64,000 nucleotides of DNA from positions 1 to 64,000 of the forward strand of contig NZ_VULR01000013.1 in the NCBI RefSeq assembly GCF_009696605.1, given 5' to 3'. The notes beneath the pieces were generated by a model that did no database searches, had not been told where the DNA came from, and was given only the letters and a program-made list of their open reading frames with translations. Origin of the DNA: Anaerosalibacter bizertensis. GTDB taxonomy: Bacteria > Bacillota > Clostridia > Tissierellales > Sporanaerobacteraceae. Within the stretch, counting starts at the first letter, position 1. Each line of letters opens with the position of its first letter. The position numbers were made by a program, and so were the translations under genes. This document shows positions 24,632 to 33,711 of the stretch, one piece after another.

Positions 24632-26188
24632 GTGGAAAGCAAATTAAATCTTGATTCAAAAATAATTGACAGTGCTAGAACAGCAGCTGCAAATATTGCA
24701 GACGATGTTCAAGAATTTATAGATGCACATACTACTACAGCTACAGAAAGAACAGTTACAAGACTTCTTGGAGTTGATGGAGTAGATGAAATCGAAAAAC
24801 CATTACCAAACGTATTGGTAGACAATATAAAAGAAGGTGGCGGACTACCAAGAGGAGCAGCATTCTGGATTGGAAATGCTATCGTTCAAACAGGAGATGA
24901 CCCACAAACTATAGCGGAAAAAATTTCAAGAGGCGAATTAGATATAACTAGATTAGATATAGCTAGTGAAGAAAAAATTAGAGAAGCTATTTATCCAATA
25001 GCAGAAGAAAATGTAGCAAAGATTAAAGCTAATAGAGAAAAAAGAGATGAATATCTAAATACAATAGGTGAAGGAGAAAAACCTTATATCTATGTTATAG
25101 TTGCTACAGGAAATATATATGAAGATATCATTCAAGCTAAAGCAGCAGTAAAACAAGGTGCAGATGTTATAGCGGTTATTAGAACTACAGGCCAAAGTTT
25201 ACTTGACTATGTTCCTTATGGTCCAACAACAGAAGGATTTGGTGGAACTTATGCAACACAAGAAAACTTTAGATTAATGAGAAAAGCATTAGATGAAGTA
25301 GGAGAAGAAGTAGGAAGATACATTAGACTTTGTAACTATTGTTCAGGACTTTGTATGCCAGAGATTGCAGCTATGGGAGCAATGGAAAGACTAGACATGA
25401 TGTTAAATGACGCTCTTTATGGAATACTATTTAGAGATATCAACATGCAAAGAACATTAGTTGACCAATACTTCTCAAGAGTTATAAACGGATATGCAGG
25501 AATTATTATAAACACTGGTGAAGATAACTATCTAACTACAGATGACGCAGTAGAAGCAGCTCATACTGTACTTGCTAGTCAATTTATAAATGAACAATTT
25601 GCACTAAAAGCAGGACTTCCAGAAGAACAAATGGGACTTGGTCATGCATTTGAAATGGATCCAGATGTAGAAAATGGATTCTTATATGAACTTTCACAAG
25701 CTCAAATGGCAAGGGAAATATTCCCTAATGCACCATTAAAATACATGCCTCCAACTAAATTTATGACAGGTAATATATTCAAAGGACATGTACAAGACGC
25801 ATTGTTTAACATGGTAGCTATAATGACTAACCAAGGAATTCAACTTCTTGGAATGCTTACTGAAGCAATTCATACTCCACATTTACATGATAGATTCTTA
25901 TCAATAGAAAATGCAGAGTATATCTTTAACAATGCTAGAGATTTAGGAAATGAAATAACATTTAAAGATGGCGGAATCATTCAAAAGAGAGCACAAAAAG
26001 TATTAGGAGATGCAGAAGAACTTCTAAGACAAATTGAAAAAGAAGGATTATTCTCAACTATCGAAAAAGGTAAATTCGGTGGCGTTAAGAGAGCTAGAGA
26101 TGGCGGAAAAGGACTTGAAGGTGTAGCTAAAAAAGATGAAGGATACTTTAACCCATTCATTGAATTAATGCTTGGAGGTGAAAGATAA
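24632..26188 (+). CDS. kamD: Beta-lysine 5,6-aminomutase, alpha subunit
   Basis: Large subunit of the adenosylcobalamin- and PLP-dependent enzyme that moves the 6-amino group of beta-lysine to give 3,5-diaminohexanoate. The 518-residue protein is full length, with family stretches such as LPRGAAFWIGNAIVQTGDDP, LLDYVPYGPTTEGFGGTYAT and CNYCSGLCMPEIAAMG. Start is GTG 24632 directly after AAGGAGG. The stop codon overlaps the ATG of kamE (TAATG), so the two subunits are translationally coupled. Confidence 0.95.
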   Translation: MESKLNLDSKIIDSARTAAANIADDVQEFIDAHTTTATERTVTRLLGVDGVDEIEKPLPNVLVDNIKEGGGLPRGAAFWIGNAIVQTGDDPQTIAEKISRGELDITRLDIASEEKIREAIYPIAEENVAKIKANREKRDEYLNTIGEGEKPYIYVIVATGNIYEDIIQAKAAVKQGADVIAVIRTTGQSLLDYVPYGPTTEGFGGTYATQENFRLMRKALDEVGEEVGRYIRLCNYCSGLCMPEIAAMGAMERLDMMLNDALYGILFRDINMQRTLVDQYFSRVINGYAGIIINTGEDNYLTTDDAVEAAHTVLASQFINEQFALKAGLPEEQMGLGHAFEMDPDVENGFLYELSQAQMAREIFPNAPLKYMPPTKFMTGNIFKGHVQDALFNMVAIMTNQGIQLLGMLTEAIHTPHLHDRFLSIENAEYIFNNARDLGNEITFKDGGIIQKRAQKVLGDAEELLRQIEKEGLFSTIEKGKFGGVKRARDGGKGLEGVAKKDEGYFNPFIELMLGGER

Positions 26189-26952
26189 TGGCAACAATAG
26201 AAACTGAAAAAGTGGATTTAACAAAAGTAAAACCTTATGGGGATACAATGAACGATGGAATGATGCAACTTGGATTTACATTACCAGTACCAGATGGAGA
26301 CGAAGCAGTTGAAGCAGCAAAACAATTATTAAAGAAAATGGGATTAAATGAACCAAGTGTGGTTTATCACCAAGATTTAGGCATAGGATACACTTACTTT
26401 GTTGCTTATGGAAAATGTCAACATACTGTTGATTATTCAAAGATAGAAGTACCAAAAGTTGAAGTAGATACTATGAGTAAAGAAGAAGTAGAAGAATATA
26501 TAGCAGAAAATATAAAAAGAGAAGTAGTAGTAGTAGGAGCTTGTACAGGTACAGATGCTCATACAGTAGGTATAGATGCTATTATGAACATGAAAGGCTA
26601 TGCAGGCCATTTTGGACTTGAAAGATATGAAGGAATAGAAGCAGTAAATATGGGAAGCCAAGTACCTAATGAAGAATTAGTAGCAAAAGCAATAGAATTA
26701 AATGCAGATGCAATATTAGTTTCCCAAGTAGTAACTCAAAAAGATGTTCATATACCAAACTTAACAGAATTAGTTGAACTATTAGAAGCAGAAGGTTTAA
26801 GAGATAAAGTAGTTCTTTGCTGTGGTGGACCAAGATTAAGCCATGAATTAGCAAAAGAACTTGGCTATGATGCAGGATTTGGAACAGGAAGCTTTGCAGA
26901 AGACGTAGCTAGCTTTATAGTTACAGAAATAGTTAACAGAGACCTTATATAA
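26188..26952 (+). CDS. kamE: Beta-lysine 5,6-aminomutase, beta subunit (B12-binding)
   Basis: Small subunit (254 residues) carrying the cobalamin-binding Rossmann domain. The base-off/His-on motif D-x-H-x-x-G is visible as DAHTVG, with the ligand His125, and Lys136, 11 residues on, corresponds to the PLP lysine (Lys144) of the Clostridium sticklandii enzyme. The later GSQVPNEEL and VVLCCGGPRLSHELAKELG stretches are typical of the fold. It is the last gene of the operon and is followed by two terminators. The remaining pathway genes (kce, kal, CoA transferase) are not in this window. Confidence 0.95.
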   Translation: MATIETEKVDLTKVKPYGDTMNDGMMQLGFTLPVPDGDEAVEAAKQLLKKMGLNEPSVVYHQDLGIGYTYFVAYGKCQHTVDYSKIEVPKVEVDTMSKEEVEEYIAENIKREVVVVGACTGTDAHTVGIDAIMNMKGYAGHFGLERYEGIEAVNMGSQVPNEELVAKAIELNADAILVSQVVTQKDVHIPNLTELVELLEAEGLRDKVVLCCGGPRLSHELAKELGYDAGFGTGSFAEDVASFIVTEIVNRDLI

Positions 26953-26977
26953 GACTATAACAATATAAAATATTATG

Positions 26978-27014
26978 AAAATGGATAGACGTCCGGAAGT
27001 CTATCCATTTTTTT
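26978..27014 (+). terminator. Intrinsic terminator after kamE
   Basis: Stem of 13 pairs, arms 26978-26990 and 26999-27011, eight-base loop, T-run to 27014. Ends the lysine operon. Confidence 0.88.
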
Positions 27015-27054
27015 AAAATCAGGGGAGGTTAGTACTAACCTCCCCTGATTTTAT
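27015..27054 (+). terminator. Second, tandem terminator between the kam and suf operons
   Basis: Perfect 17-bp stem, arms 27015-27031 and 27036-27052, GTAC loop, core CAGGGGAGG. It follows the first terminator without a gap and insulates the suf promoter. Confidence 0.85.
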
Positions 27055-27063
27055 TTTATATAG

Positions 27064-27091
27064 TTGACTTTTTTAGTAGTAGATATATAAT
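27064..27091 (+). promoter_or_regulatory. Promoter of the suf operon
   Basis: TTGACT (27064-27069), 16-base spacer, TATAAT (27086-27091). Expected start near 27098, overlapping the Fur-box-like site. Confidence 0.75.
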
Positions 27092-27097
27092 ATTATT

Positions 27098-27116
27098 AAC
27101 AATGAAAATCATTCTC
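27098..27116 (+). promoter_or_regulatory. Fur-box-like operator at the suf promoter
   Basis: The 19 bases AACAATGAAAATCATTCTC match the consensus Fur box (GATAATGATAATCATTATC) at 15 of 19 positions and lie exactly at the expected transcription start. Iron-dependent repression of Fe-S assembly is the natural reading, but related Fur-family proteins (PerR, Zur) use similar sites. Confidence 0.6.
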
Positions 27117-27134
27117 AAATGGAAGGGGATAATT

Positions 27135-27878
27135 ATGAATAATAACCTACTATTAAAAATAGATGAATTGAAAGTTTCAGCAGGAGATAGAAATATATTA
27201 AAGGGACTCAATTTAGAAATTAATGAAGGGGAAACCCATCTAATAATGGGGCCAAATGGAGCAGGGAAATCTACTCTTGGCAATGTATTGATGGGGCATC
27301 CAGAGTATAAGATAGATGATGGAAGTATTTACTTCAATGGTGAAGACATAAATGAGCTTTCAGTAGATGAAAGGGCTAAAAAAGGATTATTCCTTTCTTT
27401 TCAATATCCAGAAGAAATTTCAGGAGTAACTGTAGAAAATTTTTTAAGGACTTCAAAAATGGCTGTTACAGGAGAGAATATACCAATATTAAAATTTCAA
27501 AAACAGCTTAAAGAAAAAATGGACTTATTACAAATTCCAGAAGAATATAAAGAAAGATATTTAAACGTAGGGTTTTCAGGGGGAGAAAAGAAAAAGAATG
27601 AAATACTTCAGATGGCCATTCTAGATCCTAAATTAGCTATATTGGATGAAACTGATTCTGGACTAGATGTAGATGCTATAAAGGTCATATATGAAGGTAT
27701 AAAGACTTTAAAAGATGGTAAAAAATCCTTCTTGGTTATAACCCATTATAATAAGATATTAGACTATTTAGATCCAGATTTTGTTCATATATTGGTAGAT
27801 GGAAAGATAGTTGAAACAGGAAGTGCAGATCTTGCTAATAGGATAGAAGAATTAGGCTATGAACACTTCAAGAAGTAA
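27135..27878 (+). CDS. sufC: Fe-S cluster assembly ATPase SufC
   Basis: ABC-type ATPase that drives the SufBCD scaffold. The 247-residue protein has Walker A (MGPNGAGKSTLGNVLMGHPEY), a SufC-like LSFQYPEEISGV Q-loop, signature NVGFSGGEKKKNEILQMA and Walker B LAILDETDSGLDVDAIK. An in-frame upstream ATG (27102) lies within the Fur-box-like site; ATG 27135, behind GGAAGGGGAT, gives the standard N-terminus. First gene of sufC-B-D-S-U. Confidence 0.95.
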   Translation: MNNNLLLKIDELKVSAGDRNILKGLNLEINEGETHLIMGPNGAGKSTLGNVLMGHPEYKIDDGSIYFNGEDINELSVDERAKKGLFLSFQYPEEISGVTVENFLRTSKMAVTGENIPILKFQKQLKEKMDLLQIPEEYKERYLNVGFSGGEKKKNEILQMAILDPKLAILDETDSGLDVDAIKVIYEGIKTLKDGKKSFLVITHYNKILDYLDPDFVHILVDGKIVETGSADLANRIEELGYEHFKK

Positions 27879-27899
27879 TTTGAATAAGGAGAGATAATA

Positions 27900-29309
27900 A
27901 TGGAATCTAGGAAGAAGACTTATGTAGAGGATATTGATAGAACTATTTATGATATAGCTAATGAAGAGAGACATAGATTTGCAACTATAAAAGGTTTAAA
28001 TGAAAACATAATAAAAGAAATATCTAAAGAGAAAGATGAACCTAAATGGATGTTAGACCTTAGGTTGAAGTCTTTAGAAATATATAATAGTAAGCCTGTA
28101 CCTACTTGGGGACCAGATCTTTCTGAACTTGATTTGGACAATATAGTCCACTATATTAGACCAGATACAGATATGAGTCATAGTTGGGAAGAAGTACCAG
28201 AAGATATAAAGGATACCTTTGAAAGACTTGGAATACCTCAAGCAGAAAGAGAATCTTTAGCAGGTGTAGGTGCCCAATATGATTCAGAAGTTGTCTATCA
28301 CAATACTAAAGAAGAACTAACTAGACAAGGCGTAGTATACCTTGATATGGAAACTGCTGTTAAAGAGTATGAAGATATAGTGAAGAAATATTTTATGACT
28401 CTAATACCCCCATCATACCATAAGTATGCTGCCTTGCACGGTGCAGTATGGTCTGGTGGTTCTTTTGTATATGTACCAAAAGATGTAAAAGTAGATATAC
28501 CTATCCAATCTTATTTCAGGCTTAATGCAAAAGGGGCAGGCCAGTTTGAACATACATTGATTATAGTAGATGAAGGTGCAGAACTTCATTTTATAGAAGG
28601 CTGTTCAGCACCAGTGTACAATGTTCAAAATGTCCATGCTGGAGCAGTAGAGTTATTTGTAAAAAAGGGTGCCAAACTTAGATATTCTACAATAGAAAAT
28701 TGGTCAAAAAACATGTACAATCTCAACACTAAGAGAGCATTAGTTGAAGAAGAAGGAACAATAGAATGGGTATCTGGTTCTTTTGGTTCCAGAATATCTA
28801 TGCTATATCCTATGAGTATTCTGAAAGGAAGAAGAGCTAAATCAGAATTTACAGGAGTGACTTTTGCAGGTGAAGGTCAAATATTGGATACTGGAGCAAA
28901 AGTATTATTAGCTGCCCCGGAAACCTCTTGCATTATAAATTCAAAGTCCATATCAAAATCAGGAGGAGTTGCAATGTATAGAGGACTTCTTCAAGCAACT
29001 AAAGAAGCCAGTGGAGCTAAAGCTGCAGTGAACTGTGAGTCGTTGATGCTAGATAATGATTCAAAATCAGATACTCTCCCTATTATGGAATTTAAAAATG
29101 ACAATATAGATATAGGGCATGAAGCAAAAATTGGAAGGATATCTGACGAAAGTATATTCTATCTTATGAGTAGAGGAATGAGTGAAGAAGAGGCTAAGGC
29201 CATGATAGTAAGAGGATTTGTAGAACCTATTACAAAAGAGTTGCCTCTAGAATATGCTGTAGAACTAAATAACCTTATAGATATTGAATTAGAAGGCACA
29301 ATAGGTTAG
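27900..29309 (+). CDS. sufB: Fe-S cluster scaffold protein SufB
   Basis: Central scaffold subunit of the SUF complex, 469 residues, cytoplasmic. It contains the conserved AALHGAVWSGGSFVYVPKDV, IENWSKNMYNLNTKRALVEE, the Cys-containing NCESLMLDNDSKSDTLP and the C-terminal ESIFYLMSRGMSEEEAKAMI helix that contacts SufC. ATG 27900 follows AAGGAGAG. It sits 21 bases after sufC. Confidence 0.95.
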   Translation: MESRKKTYVEDIDRTIYDIANEERHRFATIKGLNENIIKEISKEKDEPKWMLDLRLKSLEIYNSKPVPTWGPDLSELDLDNIVHYIRPDTDMSHSWEEVPEDIKDTFERLGIPQAERESLAGVGAQYDSEVVYHNTKEELTRQGVVYLDMETAVKEYEDIVKKYFMTLIPPSYHKYAALHGAVWSGGSFVYVPKDVKVDIPIQSYFRLNAKGAGQFEHTLIIVDEGAELHFIEGCSAPVYNVQNVHAGAVELFVKKGAKLRYSTIENWSKNMYNLNTKRALVEEEGTIEWVSGSFGSRISMLYPMSILKGRRAKSEFTGVTFAGEGQILDTGAKVLLAAPETSCIINSKSISKSGGVAMYRGLLQATKEASGAKAAVNCESLMLDNDSKSDTLPIMEFKNDNIDIGHEAKIGRISDESIFYLMSRGMSEEEAKAMIVRGFVEPITKELPLEYAVELNNLIDIELEGTIG

Positions 29310-29319
29310 GAGGATTAAT

Positions 29320-30423
29320 ATGTTGAAAAATTATAGGGCTCAGAATATAAAAGAATATGAAATGCTTCCTAATCCATATTGGAAGAGAATAAATGAAAAG
29401 ATACTATTCCCAGAAAAGGTGTTGGATTACAACAAGGATATTATAGTTGAAAAGAATTTTAACAATGTAATGGATGTAGATGAAGAGCTATGCTTTAAAT
29501 ATATAAAGTATTTAGAACTAGATAAAAACTATGGATTAGGAGAGAAGTTTTTAAGATTTTCAGAAGGTTTTTCTAATACTGGTCTTTTTATAGATATTGA
29601 AGCTGGAGATAAAGGAAATAGGGCAAGAATAGATTTGAATATAGATTCAGAAAACCCTATTTTAGTAGATCATAACCTTATTATATGTAGAGAAAATAGT
29701 GAGTTAGATATATTTATAAATTATGAAGATGATAAAAAGACTAATGGTTTTCATAATGGATTCACAAAGATATATGTAGAAAAAGGGGCAAAATTAAATC
29801 TATATAGAATACAGAACTATTCTCAAAAAATTCAACATTTTGATTCTAGTGTAATATTTGTAAATGAAGATGCAGAAGTAAATATAATAGATATTCAACT
29901 AGGCTCGAAACTAAAAGGGGTTAATTATGATGTAGAGCTTAAAGGGGATAGGAGTTTTTGCGATATAAAGAACGTATATCTAGGAACAGATAAGGATAAA
30001 ATGGATTTTAATTATGATATTAACTTTTTAGGTAGAAATGCTAAAGGTTATGTAGAATCGGTAGGGGCTCTAACAGATAAGGCTTGGAAAGTATTTAGGA
30101 GTACAGAAAACTTTAAAAAAGGTTGCAAAAAATCAGAAGGCAGTGCTAAGGAATATGTAACCTTATTGAATAAAGATGTAAAAAGCCATGCTATTCCAGC
30201 ATTATTTTGCACAGAAGATGATGTAATAGGGGATCATGCAGCTAGTGCTGGTCAATTAGATGGGAACAAAATGTTTTATCTGATGAATAGGGGATTGGAT
30301 AAAGAAGCAGCTAAAATCCTCGTAGTAGAATCATCCTTTGTCCCAATATTAGAAGGTTTACCTGAAGAGAATACGAAAAAAAACATAATAAATCTTGTAA
30401 AGGATAGGTTAGGAGGGGATTAG
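29320..30423 (+). CDS. sufD: SufD-like scaffold protein
   Basis: Partner of SufB, a shorter (367-residue) and more divergent member of the SufB/SufD family, built around a right-handed beta-helix. The C-terminal part is most recognisable: KSHAIPALFCTEDDVIGDHA with the conserved His, then KMFYLMNRGLDKEAAKILVV. The ATG at 29320 follows TTAGGAGG. The gene is immediately followed by sufS with no gap. Confidence 0.9.
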   Translation: MLKNYRAQNIKEYEMLPNPYWKRINEKILFPEKVLDYNKDIIVEKNFNNVMDVDEELCFKYIKYLELDKNYGLGEKFLRFSEGFSNTGLFIDIEAGDKGNRARIDLNIDSENPILVDHNLIICRENSELDIFINYEDDKKTNGFHNGFTKIYVEKGAKLNLYRIQNYSQKIQHFDSSVIFVNEDAEVNIIDIQLGSKLKGVNYDVELKGDRSFCDIKNVYLGTDKDKMDFNYDINFLGRNAKGYVESVGALTDKAWKVFRSTENFKKGCKKSEGSAKEYVTLLNKDVKSHAIPALFCTEDDVIGDHAASAGQLDGNKMFYLMNRGLDKEAAKILVVESSFVPILEGLPEENTKKNIINLVKDRLGGD

Positions 30424-31647
30424 GTGAAAGATTATAAAGCAGATTTTAAAATTCTCAAACAAAAAATAAATGGCAGTACTATAGCTTATTTGGATAATGG
30501 GGCCACTACTCAAAAGCCTTTACAAGTAATAGAAGCCATAGAAGAATACAATAAACTTTATAATGGGAGTCCTCATAGAGGAGCCCATTATTTAAGTATC
30601 AATGCAACAAAACTATATGAAAATACAAGGAAAAAGGTAGCTAAGTTCATAGGAGCAAAGAATCCAAGAGAAATAGTATTTACCAAAAATGCTACAGAAG
30701 CTCTAAACCTTATAGCTTATTCTTATGGCGTGAATAATTTAAATGCTGGAGATGAGATTCTTTTAGCTATTACTAATCACCATAGCAATATAGTTCCATG
30801 GCAGATAGTAGCTAAAAAAACTGGTGCTAAAATTGTATATTTAGATTGTGATAAAAATGGACAGATGTATAAAGAAGATATAGATAAAAAGATAAATAAA
30901 AATACGAAGATCATAAGCTTGTCCCACCTAACCAATGTATTTGGAATGGTTCATCCTATAGAATATATAATAGAAAAGGGAAAAGAATATTCAGCAACTA
31001 CTATAATAGACGGAGCTCAAAGTGTACCCCATATGAAAGTAGATATAGGAAATTTGAAACCAGACTTTTTAGTGTTTTCGGGACATAAGATGCTAGCTTC
31101 TATGGGGATCGGGGTGCTTTATGGAAAACTTGAAAAACTAGAAGAAATGGAACCTTTCCTATCAGGTGGAGATATGATTGAATATGTAGATCTTTATGAG
31201 ACAAGCTTTGATGAAGTTCCATATAAATTTGAAGCAGGGACTCAAAATGTAGAAGGAGTAGTATCTTTATCAGCGGCTATAGACTATATTGAAAATATAG
31301 GAATTGAAAACATAGAGGCTATTGAGGAAGAACTATTAAAATATACATTGGAAAGATTAAAAAGGAATAAATATGTAAAAGTCTATGGAGGAGAAGATTT
31401 AAGAAATAGGAAGAGTATACTATCCTTCAATATTAAAGACGTTCATCCTCATGATGTAGCAACTATATTAGACAATAACAATGTAGCCATAAGGGCAGGT
31501 CACCACTGTGCTCAACCATTTATGAAATATATGGGACTTAATTCAACATGTAGAGCTAGTTTCTATTTCTACAATACTTTTGAAGATATAGATAGATTAG
31601 TAGATTCTCTTGGAGAAGTAAGGGGTGTTTTAGGATATGGATCTTAA
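30424..31647 (+). CDS. sufS: SufS-type cysteine desulfurase
   Basis: PLP enzyme that removes sulfur from cysteine for cluster assembly (407 residues). Visible marks: YLDNGATTQKPLQVIEAI, the nucleotide-like THHSNIVPW-type segment (TNHHSNIVPWQIVA), the PLP lysine in FLVFSGHKMLASMGIG, and RAGHHCAQPFMKYMGL with the cysteine-loop histidines. The persulfide Cys is the one in STCRASFYFYN. Start GTG 30424 directly abuts the sufD stop codon. The end overlaps sufU by 11 bases. Confidence 0.95.
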   Translation: MKDYKADFKILKQKINGSTIAYLDNGATTQKPLQVIEAIEEYNKLYNGSPHRGAHYLSINATKLYENTRKKVAKFIGAKNPREIVFTKNATEALNLIAYSYGVNNLNAGDEILLAITNHHSNIVPWQIVAKKTGAKIVYLDCDKNGQMYKEDIDKKINKNTKIISLSHLTNVFGMVHPIEYIIEKGKEYSATTIIDGAQSVPHMKVDIGNLKPDFLVFSGHKMLASMGIGVLYGKLEKLEEMEPFLSGGDMIEYVDLYETSFDEVPYKFEAGTQNVEGVVSLSAAIDYIENIGIENIEAIEEELLKYTLERLKRNKYVKVYGGEDLRNRKSILSFNIKDVHPHDVATILDNNNVAIRAGHHCAQPFMKYMGLNSTCRASFYFYNTFEDIDRLVDSLGEVRGVLGYGS

Positions 31648-32068
31648 TCAAATATATACAGAGCTTATAAGGGAACATAATAAAAATCCTATAAATAAAG
31701 TAGAAATGCCAGATGCTACTATTTCAGAAAAAGGACATAATCCTAGCTGTGGAGATGAGATAATACTCCATTTAAAAGTAAAAGAAGATACAATAGTAGA
31801 CGCCTCTTTTTCAGGAGTGGGATGTGCAATATCACAAGCCTCTACTTCTATGATGATAGACCTGATAAGAGGTAAAAAAATATATGAAGCTGAAAGAATT
31901 GTAGATATATTTTTGAAGATGATAAGGAAAGAAATAGATAATGAGGAAGAACTAGAGATATTAGGAGATGCTATATTTTTAAAGAACATTTCTAATATGC
32001 CAGCAAGGGTAAAATGCGGAGTCCTGTCTTGGCATACATTGAAAATAGCCTTAGAAAAAGTTAAATAA
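31637..32068 (+). CDS. sufU: SufU sulfurtransferase
   Basis: IscU-like zinc protein that accepts sulfur from SufS in Gram-positive bacteria lacking SufE. The 143-residue sequence has the three cysteines at NPSCGDEI, GVGCAIS and RVKCGVLSWHT, and the GCAISQAS insert separating SufU from IscU. ATG 31637 lies inside the end of sufS, implying coupled translation. Last gene of the operon; a weak AT-rich hairpin (TTTAAAAG/CTTTTAAA) follows near 32094-32125. Confidence 0.93.
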   Translation: MDLNQIYTELIREHNKNPINKVEMPDATISEKGHNPSCGDEIILHLKVKEDTIVDASFSGVGCAISQASTSMMIDLIRGKKIYEAERIVDIFLKMIRKEIDNEEELEILGDAIFLKNISNMPARVKCGVLSWHTLKIALEKVK

Positions 32069-32181
32069 GATAATTAAAAAGAGCATATCCATTTTAAAAG
32101 TTGAAGCATACTTGCTTTTAAATTCTAGTATTATTTGATATTATAGTCTATATAGACATAAAACTAGAAGAAGGTGAAGAT

Positions 32182-32454
32182 ATGGACGATAATATGAGAA
32201 TGGAAATATCTCAGCTTAGAAGGGATATTTTAGGATTAAGATCTGAAGTTTCTGGAATAAAAAACGATATTACATCTTTAAAAGGGTATGTTCTCAGATT
32301 GGATAGCAAAATAGATAAGGATTTAAAGACAATCTGTAGTGGGGATAGGGATGGCATAGAATCTATTGAGAGATTAACAAAAGAAGTAAAGGAATTAAAT
32401 AGAAAAATGGAAAGAGAAATAAATAAACTGGAAAGGTTTGGAGGAATTAAATAG
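32182..32454 (+). CDS. Small coiled-coil protein of unknown function
   Basis: A 90-residue, highly charged protein predicted to be a coiled coil over nearly its whole length (heptad-like ISQLRRDILGLRSEVSGIK, then LKGYVLRLDSKIDKDLK and LTKEVKELNRKMEREINKL). No known domain is recognised. ATG 32182 follows AGAAGGTG. It ends three bases before the start of a P-loop kinase-like gene, so the pair is co-transcribed and may work together. Confidence 0.7.
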   Translation: MDDNMRMEISQLRRDILGLRSEVSGIKNDITSLKGYVLRLDSKIDKDLKTICSGDRDGIESIERLTKEVKELNRKMEREINKLERFGGIK

Positions 32455-32457
32455 TAG

Positions 32458-33075
32458 ATGTCAGGAGTTATAATTGAAGGAATATCTGCTTCAGGAAAAT
32501 CCATTATATTTGAAAAGCTAACTAATAGGGACTGGTATAGAGAAAAGCAGAGTAAGATACAATTAAGTGAATATTTAACAGAAAGAATTGTGGAAAATAT
32601 TGAGCCAACTGTGGATAAAAGGGTAGAGCTTTTAGAAGGATATGTGGATATCTTAGAAAAAGTTTATTTCAATTTCTATAATTCCCGATTTAAAAATACT
32701 AGTTTGGAAAGGGTGAAACCTTTTTTTATACTAGAGAGGTTCCATATGACCCATAGTGTAGAAGGTAGTTCTTTCAATGCCTTTAAAGATATAGACAATA
32801 GACTAAACAATATGAACTTTAAACTTATACTCCTTATGATGGATGAAAATGTAGTGAAAGAAAGGCTTATAGATACTTTTCCTAGAAGACCTGCAACTTG
32901 GAAAAACTATTGTTTATCCTTTGGAGGAATAGATGGAGCAGTAGAAAAATATGTGAATATGCAGAGAACACTTTTAAATTTTTCAAAAGAAACATCCCTT
33001 TCAAAGTTAATTATAGATACAACTAAAATGGAATGGGATAGATATATTGAAGAAATAGAAAGTTTTATACTATAA
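32458..33075 (+). CDS. P-loop nucleoside/nucleotide kinase-like protein
   Basis: A 205-residue protein opening with a Walker A-like loop, GVIIEGISASGKSIIFEKL. Later segments (RVKPFFILERFHMTHSVEG, then KLILLMMDENVVKERLIDTF with a lid-like RRPATWKNY) resemble deoxynucleoside or thymidylate kinase folds, where the ERxH stretch binds substrate. The substrate cannot be named. ATG 32458 comes three bases after the preceding stop; its ribosome site GGAGG lies inside that gene. A terminator follows. Confidence 0.7.
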   Translation: MSGVIIEGISASGKSIIFEKLTNRDWYREKQSKIQLSEYLTERIVENIEPTVDKRVELLEGYVDILEKVYFNFYNSRFKNTSLERVKPFFILERFHMTHSVEGSSFNAFKDIDNRLNNMNFKLILLMMDENVVKERLIDTFPRRPATWKNYCLSFGGIDGAVEKYVNMQRTLLNFSKETSLSKLIIDTTKMEWDRYIEEIESFIL

Positions 33076-33110
33076 ATCCAACTATATAGTACTATATAGT
33101 TGGATTTATT
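33074..33110 (+). terminator. Palindromic terminator after the kinase-like gene
   Basis: Perfect 34-base palindrome (33074-33107) around GTAC, with short T-stretches on the 3' side. It can act in both directions between the convergent units. Confidence 0.7.
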
Positions 33111-33120
33111 TATTCTAAAA

Positions 33121-33148
33121 TAAAAACCAGTGAGAAAAGTCTCACTGG
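33121..33148 (-). terminator. Minus-strand terminator of the ECF S-component gene
   Basis: CCAGTGAG/CTCACTGG stem (33127-33134 and 33141-33148) with six-base loop; the A-run at 33122-33126 gives the U-run on the minus strand. It overlaps the stop codon of the gene it ends. Confidence 0.75.
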
Positions 33149-33666
33149 CCCAGGATGCTCCTATTTTTATTAGAATAAAAATTAACTAAAATCGGGATAA
33201 GTAAAATTTGAATTATAATCCCTGGTATTGCAGTAATAGTTGATCCTTTAAGAAAAAGCATAGGAGAAGGCAATTTTAGCCCAAAAACTAAAGTAAAAAG
33301 TATTATTGAAAGGGCTCCTCCTATTCGTCCTATAATCATAGAGAATATTAAAGATGGCATAAGTTTCATTCCTATTTTTTTATATAATAATCCAGATATA
33401 AGTCCATAAAACCCTAGTTCTACAACCATTATCCAAAGAAATGGTATTTGAGGCATACCAGTTATTAAAGAGTTAAGTATTGGTGCAAGTATCCCTACAA
33501 CTAATCCTAAAGATGGGCCTAGTATAAGTCCTGCAAGTAATACTGGTAGATGCATAGGTGAAAAAATAGATCCTTTAATTCCAGACATATGAAAAGCCAT
33601 TGGTAGTACAATACCTATTGCAAGTAATACAGCAGCCATAACTAAGTCCTTTGTTTTATACTTCAT
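33142..33666 (-). CDS. ECF transporter S component, substrate unknown
   Basis: Membrane protein of 174 residues with about five to six helices, of the substrate-binding (S) component type of energy-coupling-factor vitamin transporters. Typical features are the N-terminal TKDLVMAAVLLAIGIVLPM and the SPMHLPVLLAGLILGPSLGL plus GMPQIPFLWIMVVELGFYG stretches. No EcfA/EcfT genes are in the window, so it probably uses a shared module encoded elsewhere. ATG 33666 follows GGAAGGAGAA on the minus strand. No riboswitch is seen upstream that would name the vitamin. Confidence 0.85.
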   Translation of the reverse strand: MKYKTKDLVMAAVLLAIGIVLPMAFHMSGIKGSIFSPMHLPVLLAGLILGPSLGLVVGILAPILNSLITGMPQIPFLWIMVVELGFYGLISGLLYKKIGMKLMPSLIFSMIIGRIGGALSIILFTLVFGLKLPSPMLFLKGSTITAIPGIIIQILLIPILVNFYSNKNRSILGQ

Positions 33667-33711
33667 ATAAATTCTCCTTCCTATATTGTTTAGTGTCCCA
33701 TCTTAATTATA

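Noticed and set aside
20636-26952. Horizontal acquisition of the kam operon, suggested by its different codon look
   Set aside because: The shift is toward A-ending codons typical of highly expressed genes; base composition matches the surroundings and no mobile ends are present.
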